Assembly: GCF_014042345.1 (NCBI RefSeq)
Contig: NZ_JACEZT010000027.1
Coordinates: 1-43,989, forward strand
DNA length: 43,989 bases
Source: Rugamonas brunnea
Lineage (GTDB): Bacteria; Pseudomonadota; Gammaproteobacteria; Burkholderiales; Burkholderiaceae_D
Direction of reading: 5' to 3'
Below the pieces are notes generated by a model. The model made no database searches and was not told where the DNA came from. It was given only the letters and a program-made list of their open reading frames with translations. The translations under genes and the position numbers were made by a program. This document shows, piece after piece, positions 33,352 through 43,517 of the stretch (the stretch's first letter is position 1; each line of letters opens with the position of its first letter).

Positions 33352-34235
33352 GGCGTATTCTCCACGGCGGCCTGATGCGCGAGCGTGACCGTTTCGTTGC
33401 TGTTGGCGCGGCCCACGATCAAGGTGATACCGACCAATCCGCTATGCACGTTCTGTAGCTGCGTGTACGAAAAATTGCAGCCCGCGACGTTGCTGGCCAG
33501 GATGGCGTGCTGGATGGTCTGGCCCGGCGGATTCGACATGGACGACGGATCGGTCTGGCTGGTATTGAATTGATAGTTCCAGTAGCGCGTCAATTCCATG
33601 CCGCCCGTGGCCGCCGGCGCGCAGCGGAACGTAACCGGCTGCGTGGCCACGCTGAAGCGCTGCGTGGGCGAGGTGTTCGGAATGCCATTGACGGGCACGG
33701 CGAACGGATTGCTGACCAGCGTCACCACATTGTTCACCGGTGCCGATGCCACCTGCGCCCGGTTGCCGCCGGCGTAGGCATCGGCCGTCACGTAATCGGG
33801 TCCCAGGTTATAGATCACGATGTAGTCGCCGGCCACGATGTTGTACGGGAAGGCGGGCATGTCGCCCACCACCTTGAAGGTCTTGTTGGCCGCATTCTGG
33901 AAGTCCAGCGCCGGGCTGCCCGCGTTGTCGTCCACGGACAGATAGGTGCCAGCCGCCTTGGTGGGAATGAATTCCAGCAGCACCACGCTGCCCGACGTCA
34001 TCACGCGCACGCTGTTCGGCAAGGCGCTGTGCAGTTCGCGGGTGATGCGGCGCAGCGCCAGATCGGCCACGTCGCTCATTTCCGCCCTGCCCGCCGCGTC
34101 CACGTAATTCTGCACGGGACGGCGGATGAACAGCACCATGATGCCGGCCAGGATGCTCGTGATCACCATCACGACGATCATTTCGATCAGCGTGAAGCCG
34201 CGCGCCGTCGAGGGAGGGATACGGATGGCCATCAT
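33348..34235 (-). CDS. mshO: MSHA minor pilin MshO
   Basis: This 295-residue prepilin-like protein has a leader ending at Gly13, then FTLIEMIVVMVITSILAGIM with the conserved Glu at +5 (E18). Size and position match MshO, a large minor pilin with a PilW-like role. Its body holds LALRRITRELHSALPNSVRV and two Cys that may form a disulfide (CAPAATGG and GCNFSY). The ATG at 34235 overlaps the mshD stop by one base (TGATG). Confidence 0.9.
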   Translation of the reverse strand: MMAIRIPPSTARGFTLIEMIVVMVITSILAGIMVLFIRRPVQNYVDAAGRAEMSDVADLALRRITRELHSALPNSVRVMTSGSVVLLEFIPTKAAGTYLSVDDNAGSPALDFQNAANKTFKVVGDMPAFPYNIVAGDYIVIYNLGPDYVTADAYAGGNRAQVASAPVNNVVTLVSNPFAVPVNGIPNTSPTQRFSVATQPVTFRCAPAATGGMELTRYWNYQFNTSQTDPSSMSNPPGQTIQHAILASNVAGCNFSYTQLQNVHSGLVGITLIVGRANSNETVTLAHQAAVENTP

Positions 34236-34858
34236 CAGTCCGTCGTCCTCGGTGCATAACGCGTGCGGTAGCCGTCCAGCGTGACGTCGTTGCCACTGCC
34301 GTAGTTGACGTTGATCGTGATGTGCAGCACCTCCATGTTGGCCGGCGTATCATCGCCCGTCACGGCCATGCCGGACGGGCCCAGCGTGGCCGGTTCCATG
34401 GCGACCGTGGCCGTGAAGCCCGTCAACGGTGTGCCCACGCCACCCATGGCGGTGCCGGCCGCGTCCACCAGCTGGCTGCCGCTCAGAAAGGATTGCTGGG
34501 CCGTGCTTTTGGCTGTCACGTAATCATTCACGTTGTTGTAGGGACGGGTTTCGCCATTCTCGGGGCCGAAGGCTTCCACTGTCGTTGCGCATTTGGTGGT
34601 GTCGCCGGGCGCGCCAACGGCGGCGCTGGTGGCCGTGGCGGCGTTGGCGTCGGACGGGTCGCAGAACGTGAAGCGGGCTTGCTCCACTTCCTCCATCAGT
34701 GCCTCGGCCAACAGCAGGGCCTGCTTGCGGCGGGCCGGCTCGGCGCTGGCCTTGGTGGACATGTTCAGCAGTTGCAGCACCGTGACGGCGGCCACGCCCA
34801 TGATGACCATGAACATCACCAGTTCGATCAGGCTCAGGCCGCGTTGCTTAGTGTACAT
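34235..34858 (-). CDS. mshD: MSHA minor pilin MshD
   Basis: This 207-residue protein has a very short leader, MYTKQRG, then LSLIELVMFMVIMGVAAVTV with Glu at +5 (E12), the prepilin pattern. Its later region (EEVEQARFTFCDPSDANAAT) and the position between mshC and mshO fit MshD, a PilV-like minor pilin. ATG 34858 is chosen; a longer frame upstream is just continuation opposite mshC. It overlaps the end of mshC by 11 bases. Confidence 0.88.
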   Translation of the reverse strand: MYTKQRGLSLIELVMFMVIMGVAAVTVLQLLNMSTKASAEPARRKQALLLAEALMEEVEQARFTFCDPSDANAATATSAAVGAPGDTTKCATTVEAFGPENGETRPYNNVNDYVTAKSTAQQSFLSGSQLVDAAGTAMGGVGTPLTGFTATVAMEPATLGPSGMAVTGDDTPANMEVLHITINVNYGSGNDVTLDGYRTRYAPRTTD

Positions 34859-35447
34859 AGCCCGTCTCCGCTTCCACGACGACGTTGACGCTCGTGCCGC
34901 CACCACTGACGGTGATGATGAGCGGCGTGGTGAAGGTGGAAGCCGTGCCCAGAGGATTGGCGGCATCGGCCGCGTTGTAGGGACGGCCCATGGCATCGAA
35001 GAAGAACATGCCACCCGCGCCCACTTCGGTGGCACGGCTGGCGGTCACGGTGAGGGTGTCCGGTTTGCCTTCGCACATCCAGGTGGACAGGTAGCTGCCG
35101 CCGATCTGGCACTGGGCCTTGGTGTAGGAGCTGCCGCTGTTGTTGCCGCCCGGCGCGGGGATGGCATCGGTCGCCGCACAGGCCGCTTGCACGCACAGTC
35201 CGAAACGGTTGCCGGTCGCGCTCACGTACACGGGGCGGTTCTGGGCAATCGCCAGCTTCTGGCCATAACGGATGACGGCCTTGGCCTGGTCCGCATATTC
35301 GCGCGCCTGGATAGGTCCATTGTTGAAGAAGCGCGCCACAGCGACTGCAGCCAGCACGCCCATCACCACCATCACCGTGACGAGTTCGACGATGGTGAAG
35401 CCGGCGGCGCGGCACTCCTGCCCCACCGCGCCGCCTCGCCAATTCAT
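34848..35447 (-). CDS. mshC: MSHA minor pilin MshC
   Basis: This 199-residue prepilin-like protein has a 16-residue leader ending in Gly16, then FTIVELVTVMVVMGVLAAVAV with Glu at +5 (E21). The body contains a GspH-like region (AKAVIRYGQKLAIAQNRPVYV), fitting a FimT/GspH-type minor pilin. ATG 35447 begins the leader; a GTG nine codons upstream (35474) is also in frame. Neither start has a strong ribosome site. It follows mshA after 48 bases. Confidence 0.87.
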   Translation of the reverse strand: MNWRGGAVGQECRAAGFTIVELVTVMVVMGVLAAVAVARFFNNGPIQAREYADQAKAVIRYGQKLAIAQNRPVYVSATGNRFGLCVQAACAATDAIPAPGGNNSGSSYTKAQCQIGGSYLSTWMCEGKPDTLTVTASRATEVGAGGMFFFDAMGRPYNAADAANPLGTASTFTTPLIITVSGGGTSVNVVVEAETGYVH

Positions 35448-35495
35448 GCGGGCCAAATTTCCAGACTCAGCCACAGGCCAGGGCCTGGCTAGTGC

Positions 35496-36026
35496 TTATT
35501 GGCAGGTGCTCTTAGTGAGCGTCACCACGGGCGGCGTATTGGCGTTTGCTGCTTGCTGATACGACAGGAAGCACGTTTCCGCCGTAGCCGTTCCCTTGAT
35601 GCTGTTGGGAACCACCACAAATCCGTTGGCCGGAATGGCCGGCACGTGTGCCGCTGTGGCGCTCGTAGCCGAGCCGGTGGGATTGGCCGTGATTTCGTAA
35701 TCGTTGGAGGTCAGACCTGCCGCGTTAGCCGTGTTGACGTCCGCTGCCGGATACGACGAGGCCAGGTTGATCTGGATGCTATCGTTGGTGATCGTGGTGG
35801 CCTGCGGATTAAGCAGCGACTGTCCATGCACCATGGCCGCCGTCGTATTCAGCGCGCCTTGCGCCGCCTGCAACGATGCAATGCGCGCATCGCCCCCAAG
35901 GCTCGCGAATCGTGGCAAGGCAGTCGCCGCCAGAATCCCCAGGATGACAATCACGACGATCAGCTCGATCAGGGTGAAACCAGCCTGTGCGGACGGACGG
36001 ACGCTGTGCATTGCTTGCTTGTTCAT
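35496..36026 (-). CDS. mshA: MSHA major pilin MshA
   Basis: The 176-residue major pilin has a 16-residue leader, then Gly16 | FTLIELIVVIVILGILAATA with Glu at +5 (E21) and the MSHA-type RFASLGGDARIASLQAAQGAL segment. Two C-terminal Cys (ETCFLSY and STCQ) should close the D-loop. Start ATG 36026 follows GGAGAAG at an ideal distance, the strongest ribosome site in the cluster, matching high expression. The 70-base spacer before it is the longest in this half-operon, so a separate promoter for the pilin is possible. Only one major pilin gene is present; mshB is missing. Confidence 0.93.
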   Translation of the reverse strand: MNKQAMHSVRPSAQAGFTLIELIVVIVILGILAATALPRFASLGGDARIASLQAAQGALNTTAAMVHGQSLLNPQATTITNDSIQINLASSYPAADVNTANAAGLTSNDYEITANPTGSATSATAAHVPAIPANGFVVVPNSIKGTATAETCFLSYQQAANANTPPVVTLTKSTCQ

Positions 36027-36096
36027 TGACTTCTCCAAATCGCCATTCAAATCAGAAATTCACAAGGGACAGGGCGCGGCGAGCAGTTGGGCGGCG

Positions 36097-36624
36097 CTAG
36101 TCATTCACTTGCTCAAAGGTCACACCTGCGTTCTCAGATGCTCCTGACGGCTTGGCGACTTTTGTGGGCAAGCGCAACAATTTTACCTTGAATTTCAATA
36201 GTTTCGCGGGAGCATTTCCAAAAGATTCGCGGTTATTTAACAAATAAATCAGCGTCTTATCATGCCGGTCGAAGTACCAGTTTCCAGGTGGCAATTCGTT
36301 GTTGTCAGGAGAGAAATATTCCCCTAGGTAATTTGCTGGTTTGCGGTCCAGCAGCGCGATGGGATTTTGCGCCGCCAGCACACCGAGGTCGACCGCCCGG
36401 CCCGGCAATTGCGCCTGCGTCAGCTCGACATCCAGCGCTGCGCGGATGTTGGACGCCACTTCCTGCACGGCCACCAGTTCCGCCTGTTCCTGGTAAAACG
36501 CCACCCGCTCCAGCAACACCCCGGCCAGGATGGCCAGGATGGCGACCGCCACGGCGAACTCGAAGCGCGTCGCGCCGCGTTGCCGCCACCGTTGCAATCG
36601 CCCAACAGGCGGCCGCGTTTTCAT
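36097..36624 (-). CDS. mshF: MshF-like pilin-like protein
   Basis: This 175-residue protein sits where MshF lies, between mshG and the pilin gene. Its prepilin motif is weak: Gly17 | ATRFEFAVAVAILAILAGVL, keeping Gly at -1 and Glu at +5 (E22) but with Ala at +1 and Arg at +3. The body is not typical of major pilins. The 3' half is AT-rich compared with the rest of the cluster (for example 36180-36260). It overlaps mshG by four bases. The name rests on gene order and the N-terminus; function is not established. Confidence 0.7.
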   Translation of the reverse strand: MKTRPPVGRLQRWRQRGATRFEFAVAVAILAILAGVLLERVAFYQEQAELVAVQEVASNIRAALDVELTQAQLPGRAVDLGVLAAQNPIALLDRKPANYLGEYFSPDNNELPPGNWYFDRHDKTLIYLLNNRESFGNAPAKLLKFKVKLLRLPTKVAKPSGASENAGVTFEQVND

Positions 36625-37856
36625 TTGTGCAGGGCCACTTTGCCCAGGTCCCAGATCGGCAGGAAGATGCCCAGCGCCAGCACCAGCACCAGCACGCCCA
36701 GGAAAGTGATCAGGATCGGTTCGATCTGGGCCGACAAGGTCTTCAATTCATAATCGACTTCGCGCTCGTACATCTGGGCGATCTCGTCCATGAGGTCGTC
36801 GAGCGCGCCGGTCTCCTCGCCCACCGCGATCATCTGCAGCACCACGGGCGTGAACACGCCGGCCGCCGCCGCCGTGCGCAGGATGCTGTCGCCGCGCTCC
36901 ACGCCGTCGCGCATCTGCTCCACGCGGGCGGCCAGGTAGGCGTTGTCCACCGTCTGCGCCACCACCGTCAAGCCCTGCACGATGGGCACGCCGCTGCGGG
37001 CCGACAGCGCGAAACTGCGCGCGAAGCGGGCCATCGTGCCCTTGAGGATGATCTTGCCCGCCACCGGCACCTTGAGCTTGAACTTGTCCCAGCGGTAGCG
37101 GCCCTTGGCCGTGGCGATCCAGGCCCGGAAGCCGAACACGGCCGCCACCACCATCGCCACCAGCAAGGGCCAGTAATGGACGGTGAAATTGGAACTGCCG
37201 ATCAGGATGCGCGTCATCAGCGGCAATTCGGCATGGAACGATTCGAACACCTTGACGAAGGCGGGAATCACGAAGATGTTCACGATTACCATGGCCGCTA
37301 CCATCGCCACCACCACGAAGGTCGGGTAGCGCATGGCCGTCTTGACCCGCTCGCGCATGTCGCGGTCGAACTCCATGTGGTCGAACAGGCGCAGGAACAC
37401 TTCCTCCAGCCGGCCCGTCATCTCGCCCACCCGCACCATGGACAGGTAGAACGGCGTGAACACAGTCGGATGGCGGCGCATCGCGGCAGACAGCTCGCGG
37501 CCCGAATCGAGCGATTCGCGCATGTCCTTGATCACCCGGCCGAAGGCCTTGCTGACGGCCGACTCCTGCAGCCCGGCCAGCCCGCGCATGATGGGCACGC
37601 CGGCCTTGAGCAAGGTGTACAACTGGCGGCTGAACAACTGCACGTCCATCGCCGTCACCTTCTTCTCCATCAGCTTGACCCACCACGCGTCGCCGTTCGA
37701 GGCCTCCGTGGCGGCGCGCTTGGTGACGCTGATGTCGATCGGCGTCACGCCCGTATTAAAAAGCTGGTCGGCCACGGCGCCGCTGTCGGCCCCTTCCAGT
37801 ACACCCTGCATCAGTTCGCCGCGCGCGTTGCGGCCCTTGTAGGCATAAAGCGGCAC
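36621..37856 (-). CDS. mshG: MSHA platform protein MshG (GspF-like)
   Basis: This 411-residue inner-membrane protein has two T2SSF (GspF/PilC) domains and about three helices: an N-terminal PLYAYKGRNARGELMQGVLE, LFSRQLYTLLKAGVPIMRGL in the first domain, and a second domain with FARSFALSARSGVPIVQGLT and ILITFLGVLVLVLALGIFLP at the end. It forms the platform that MshE acts on. The start is GTG 37856, one base after the mshE stop. Family is certain and the position fits MshG. Confidence 0.94.
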   Translation of the reverse strand: MPLYAYKGRNARGELMQGVLEGADSGAVADQLFNTGVTPIDISVTKRAATEASNGDAWWVKLMEKKVTAMDVQLFSRQLYTLLKAGVPIMRGLAGLQESAVSKAFGRVIKDMRESLDSGRELSAAMRRHPTVFTPFYLSMVRVGEMTGRLEEVFLRLFDHMEFDRDMRERVKTAMRYPTFVVVAMVAAMVIVNIFVIPAFVKVFESFHAELPLMTRILIGSSNFTVHYWPLLVAMVVAAVFGFRAWIATAKGRYRWDKFKLKVPVAGKIILKGTMARFARSFALSARSGVPIVQGLTVVAQTVDNAYLAARVEQMRDGVERGDSILRTAAAAGVFTPVVLQMIAVGEETGALDDLMDEIAQMYEREVDYELKTLSAQIEPILITFLGVLVLVLALGIFLPIWDLGKVALHK

Positions 37857-37857
37857 G

Positions 37858-39561
<1,704 letters not shown>

Positions 39562-39605
39562 GTATTCTCCTCGTCATCAACCGCACCCGCGCGCGCGTTG
39601 CGGCC

Positions 39606-39611
39606 ATTCTA
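39606..39611 (-). promoter_or_regulatory. Possible -10 box of the mshE operon
   Basis: On the minus strand TAGAAT (39611-39606) lies 45 bases before the mshE start; TGGCAA, 16 bases upstream, is a weak -35 match. The 210-base divergent spacer also carries a near-palindrome TCCCCGGGGA (39712-39721) and no gene. Confidence 0.3.
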
Positions 39612-39771
39612 GTCCAGAAAATTGTCCTTGCCAGCAATCTACACTACGGAAAATCATGAACGTCGCCAGAATGCCGCTGCATAGGGGAATTTCGCGTTTG
39701 CACTAGCAAAATCCCCGGGGAATGCGCTACAGTGTGGGTCGCTCACCACTCGCGCGCCCAGACCGCCACAC

Positions 39772-40488
39772 ATGACCGACCCCGCATTGCGATTTCACCA
39801 GCTTGCCAAGCGTTATGGCGACACCAGCGTATTGCAAGGCGTGGATCTGGAAGTGGCACCCGGCGAATGCGTGGCACTGGTGGGCGTGAACGGCGCCGGC
39901 AAGACCAGCCTGATGAAATGCCTGCTCGATTTTTGTGCGCTCGATGGCGGCAGCATCACCATTTTCGGCCAGGACCACCGCCAGCCGGCCGCGCGTGCGC
40001 CGCTCGGTTTTCTGCCCGAACGCTTCATCCCGCCCTATTACCTGACGGGAGCGGAATTTATACAGTACATACTGACCCTGCAGGGACAGGCGGTGGAACC
40101 GGCCGCCGTCACCGCCATGGTGCAGGCGCTGGACCTGGAGGTATCAGCCTTGAAACGTACGGTACGCAGCTATTCCAAGGGCATGACCCAGAAACTGGGC
40201 CTGGCGGCCTGCCTGCTGGCGCCCAAGGCCCTGTATGTGCTCGACGAGCCGACCAGCGGCCTCGACCCGAAAGCGCGCGCGCTGCTCAAAGCCCAGCTGC
40301 TGGCCAGGCGCGCCGCCGGCAGCGCCCTGTTCTTCACCTCGCACCTGCTGGCCGACGTGGATGAACTGTGCGACCGCATGGCCATCCTGCACGACGGCCG
40401 TATCCGCTTCGCCGGCACCCCGGCCGAATGCCGCGCCCGCTACCAGGCCGACACCCTGGAGCAGGCTTTCCTGCGCTGTATCGCCTAA
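39772..40488 (+). CDS. ABC transporter ATPase without partner permease
   Basis: This 238-residue ABC ATPase has Walker A GVNGAGKTS (38-46), a signature YSKGMTQK in place of LSGGQ, Walker B LYVLDEPTSGLDP, and the switch His in FTSHLLADVDELCDRM. The YSKGM signature and length fit the CcmA/NatA-like exporter ATPases. No permease gene is next to it in the window. The ExeA-like ATPase gene starts 10 bases later, so it may be co-transcribed with the following secretin set. The start ATG 39772 diverges from mshE. The substrate is unknown. Confidence 0.88.
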   Translation: MTDPALRFHQLAKRYGDTSVLQGVDLEVAPGECVALVGVNGAGKTSLMKCLLDFCALDGGSITIFGQDHRQPAARAPLGFLPERFIPPYYLTGAEFIQYILTLQGQAVEPAAVTAMVQALDLEVSALKRTVRSYSKGMTQKLGLAACLLAPKALYVLDEPTSGLDPKARALLKAQLLARRAAGSALFFTSHLLADVDELCDRMAILHDGRIRFAGTPAECRARYQADTLEQAFLRCIA

Positions 40489-40498
40489 GGCCGCCACC

Positions 40499-41512
40499 AT
40501 GTACCGTTCCCATTTCGGCCTGCAGGAATCGCCGTTCGGCATCACGCCGAACCCGGCCTTCTTTTACGCCGGCAACACGCGCGGCGAAATCCTGCAGGCG
40601 CTGCTGTACGTCGTCACGCATGGCGAAGGCATCATCAAGGTCACCGGCGAGGTCGGCAGTGGCAAGACCATGCTGTGCCGTATGCTCGAAAGCCAGTTGC
40701 CGCCCCATATAGAAGTGATCTACCTGGTCAACCCCAGCTTGTCGCCGCTGGAAGCGCTGTTCGCCATCGCCAGCGAGCTGGGCCTGCAACCGGCTGGCAA
40801 GCGCGGCGACGAGGTGCTGCGCGAACTGCACGCGGACCTGATCGCCAAGCACAGCGCCGGCAAGCAGGTGGTGCTGCTGGTGGAGGAAGCGCAGGCGATG
40901 CCGCTGGCCACGCTGGAGGAAATCCGGCTGCTGACCAACCTGGAGACGGCCCGCAACAAGCTGCTGCAAATCGTGCTGTTCGGCCAGCCCGAGCTCGACG
41001 AGCACCTGGACCTGGCCAGCATGCGCCAGTTAAAGGAGCGCATCACCCACAGCTTCGAAGTGCCGGCCATGGCGCCGGAACTGGTGCCCGAGTTCCTCGA
41101 CTTCCGGCTGCGCGCGGCCGGCTACGCGGGGCCACCCCTGTTCAGCCAGAAGGCGGCGCTGCGCGTGGCCCGCGCCTCGGGCGGCATCGTCCGGCGCATC
41201 AACATCCTGGCCGACAAGGCCATGCTGGCCGCCTACGCGGCCGACGCGGACCGGGTCGAGGTAGCCCACGTCAACAATGCGATACAGGAATCACCGTTCA
41301 AGAAGAAAAACAGTATCGTATCGCACGCCACCACGGCGCTGTCGCTGATCATCGTGCTGTTGTTGGCCGGCATCGCGTGGCTGCTATGGCGTCCGCCGCA
41401 AGCGGCCCAGGGGCCGGCCCGGCCGGCCGCCGCGGCCCAGGCCGCGCCGCCGGCCACCGCCACAAGGGCTGCCACAACGGTGGCCGCGGCGCCGAAATAT
41501 TTGCCGCAATGA
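40499..41512 (+). CDS. MshM/ExeA-like AAA ATPase, second copy
   Basis: This 337-residue protein is a paralogue of MshM: it starts MYRSHFGLQESPFGITPNPA and has Walker A GEVGSGKT (50-57), then LLTNLETARNKLLQIVLFGQ, like the MshM at 27139-28035. Walker B reads VVLLVEEAQ, with Glu129 in place of the usual Asp. One membrane helix (about 280-300) is followed by an Ala/Pro-rich tail of about 40 residues, so the C-terminal part is probably periplasmic. Such ATPases help secretins cross the cell wall. It starts 10 bases after the ABC ATPase gene and is followed by a secretin gene. Confidence 0.86.
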   Translation: MYRSHFGLQESPFGITPNPAFFYAGNTRGEILQALLYVVTHGEGIIKVTGEVGSGKTMLCRMLESQLPPHIEVIYLVNPSLSPLEALFAIASELGLQPAGKRGDEVLRELHADLIAKHSAGKQVVLLVEEAQAMPLATLEEIRLLTNLETARNKLLQIVLFGQPELDEHLDLASMRQLKERITHSFEVPAMAPELVPEFLDFRLRAAGYAGPPLFSQKAALRVARASGGIVRRINILADKAMLAAYAADADRVEVAHVNNAIQESPFKKKNSIVSHATTALSLIIVLLLAGIAWLLWRPPQAAQGPARPAAAAQAAPPATATRAATTVAAAPKYLPQ

Positions 41513-41603
41513 AACGTAATAGTTGCTGGACAGATTAAATTGTAAGATCATGTCGACTAGAATTCCAAAAGCACAACATTCAGCACAAGGGGCGGACAAG
41601 AGA

Positions 41604-43517
41604 ATGAAAAACCATGTTGCTCCCTTGATCCCGGCCCTGTGCGGCATGCTGCTGGCCGGTTGCGCCAGCGCGCCCATGCCCGACTCGCGCAGCCACATCA
41701 CCGAGCCGGCCCGTCCGGCCGGCGCCATTCCCGAACCGGTGCAGGAAAGCGTGGCGCTGGCGCCGCCCAAGCCGGCCGCCAAGGTGGAAACCTACAGCGT
41801 GACCGTGCACAAGGTGCCGGTGCAATCGCTGCTGTTCGCGCTGGCCCGCGACGCCGGCCTGAACGTGGACATCCACCCCGGCATCGAAGGCACGGTCACG
41901 CTCAACGCGCTGGACCAGACCATGCCCCAGCTGCTGAACCGCATCGCCAAACAGGTCGACATGCGCTACGAGATCGACGGCAACAACCTGGTGGTGCAGC
42001 CGGACACGCCTGTCTGGCGCAACTACAAGATCGATTACGTCAACATCGCCCGCAGCACCAGCAGCAGCGTCAACATCGCCACCCAGATCTCGACCACCGG
42101 CGGCGGCTCGTCCAGCAACGTCAACACGGGCTCGACCAACAGCCCCAGCACCCTGAACAGCACCAACAATGGCGGCTCGGGCAACAACAATTCGACCACG
42201 GCCGTCAACAACCGTTCGGACAACAATTTCTGGTACAGCCTGGAAAAGAACATCCGCGACATGCTGCGCCCGTCCAACCTGTACGACACGCCGATCGACC
42301 CGCTGGCCGCCTTCCACGAGCAGCCGGCCAACGCGGCCGCGCAAAGCCAGGCGATGGCCATGCAGCAGCAAAACAACCAGAGCAACCAGATGACGCCGGC
42401 CGTGTTCAATCCGCAGGGCGCGCCCGCTTTCAACGCCAATCCGGCCGCCCAGCAGCAGCAGCAATTGCAGTTGCAGGAAAAGCAGGCCGCCATCAAGAAC
42501 CAGGCCTCCGTCATCACCAACATCGAAGGCGGGCTGATCGCCGTGCGCGCCACCGCGCGCCAGCATGAAAAGATCCAGGAATTCCTCGACATCGTGCTGG
42601 GCGCGGCCAAGCGCCAGGTGCTGATCGAAGCGACCATCATCGAAGTGCGGCTGGGCGACCAGTACCAGCAAGGCATCAACTGGAGCAGCCTGGGCAAAGG
42701 CGGCCTCAAGCTCACGCAGGGCCAGGTCGGCAACGCCACCCTGCCGTCCGACGTCACCCCCGGCACCTCGCCCGGCGTCTTCGTGCTCAATTACGCCAAC
42801 CCCACTTCGCGCCTGGGCAACATCGCCACCACCATCCAGCTGCTGGAGACGTTCGGCAAGGTCAAAGTGCTGTCCAGCCCCAAGATCAGCGTGCTCAACA
42901 ACCAGACCGCGCTGCTCAAGGTGGTGGACAACAACGTGTTCTTCACCATCAAGGTCACGCCGGCCGTGCTGGGCACCAATGGCTCGATCAGTACCCCGGC
43001 CACCTATGAATCGCGGCTGGAAACGGTGCCGGTGGGCTTCGTGATGAGCGTCACGCCGCAGATTTCGGACAGCGACGAGGTCACCCTCAACGTGCGTCCC
43101 ACCATCACCCGCATCGTCGGCTACGTGCAAGACCCCAACCCGGCGCTGGCGGCCGGCCAGGTGGTCAGCAAGGTGCCCGTGATCCAGGCCCGCGAACTGG
43201 AATCGATCATGAAGGTATCGAGCGGCCAGGTGGCCGTGATGGGCGGCCTGATGCAAGATTCGGTCGACAACACCAAGGATGGCGTGCCCGGCCTGAGCGC
43301 CCTGCCCGTGGTGGGCAACCTGTTCTCCTACCGTAACGAAAACAATGTGAAGACGGAGCTGGTCATCTTCATGCGGCCGGTGGTGGTCAAGGACGCCAGC
43401 CTCAATGGCGACTTCAAGGATTACCGCTACCTGCTGCCCAACCAGGACGCGGCGGCGCCCCCGGCCCCGGCCGCTAGCGCCGCCCCTGTCGCACCCTTGA
43501 AGGCGGACGGAACATGA
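41604..43517 (+). CDS. MshL/GspD-like lipoprotein secretin, second copy
   Basis: This 637-residue secretin has a lipoprotein signal with lipobox LAGC (Cys20), an N0-like domain (HKVPVQSLLFALARDAGLNV, then LLNRIAKQVDMRYEIDGNN), an Asn/Ser/Gly-rich stretch (about 165-210), a Gln/Asn/Ala stretch (about 250-300), and the secretin domain with VKVLSSPKISVLNNQTALLK, VPVGFVMSVTPQI, and DGVPGLSALPVVGNLFSYRN. It differs from MshL in length and in the added Gln-rich insert. ATG 41604 starts the signal peptide; a longer in-frame start at 41523 is unlikely. The stop overlaps the next start by four bases. Confidence 0.9.
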   Translation: MKNHVAPLIPALCGMLLAGCASAPMPDSRSHITEPARPAGAIPEPVQESVALAPPKPAAKVETYSVTVHKVPVQSLLFALARDAGLNVDIHPGIEGTVTLNALDQTMPQLLNRIAKQVDMRYEIDGNNLVVQPDTPVWRNYKIDYVNIARSTSSSVNIATQISTTGGGSSSNVNTGSTNSPSTLNSTNNGGSGNNNSTTAVNNRSDNNFWYSLEKNIRDMLRPSNLYDTPIDPLAAFHEQPANAAAQSQAMAMQQQNNQSNQMTPAVFNPQGAPAFNANPAAQQQQQLQLQEKQAAIKNQASVITNIEGGLIAVRATARQHEKIQEFLDIVLGAAKRQVLIEATIIEVRLGDQYQQGINWSSLGKGGLKLTQGQVGNATLPSDVTPGTSPGVFVLNYANPTSRLGNIATTIQLLETFGKVKVLSSPKISVLNNQTALLKVVDNNVFFTIKVTPAVLGTNGSISTPATYESRLETVPVGFVMSVTPQISDSDEVTLNVRPTITRIVGYVQDPNPALAAGQVVSKVPVIQARELESIMKVSSGQVAVMGGLMQDSVDNTKDGVPGLSALPVVGNLFSYRNENNVKTELVIFMRPVVVKDASLNGDFKDYRYLLPNQDAAAPPAPAASAAPVAPLKADGT

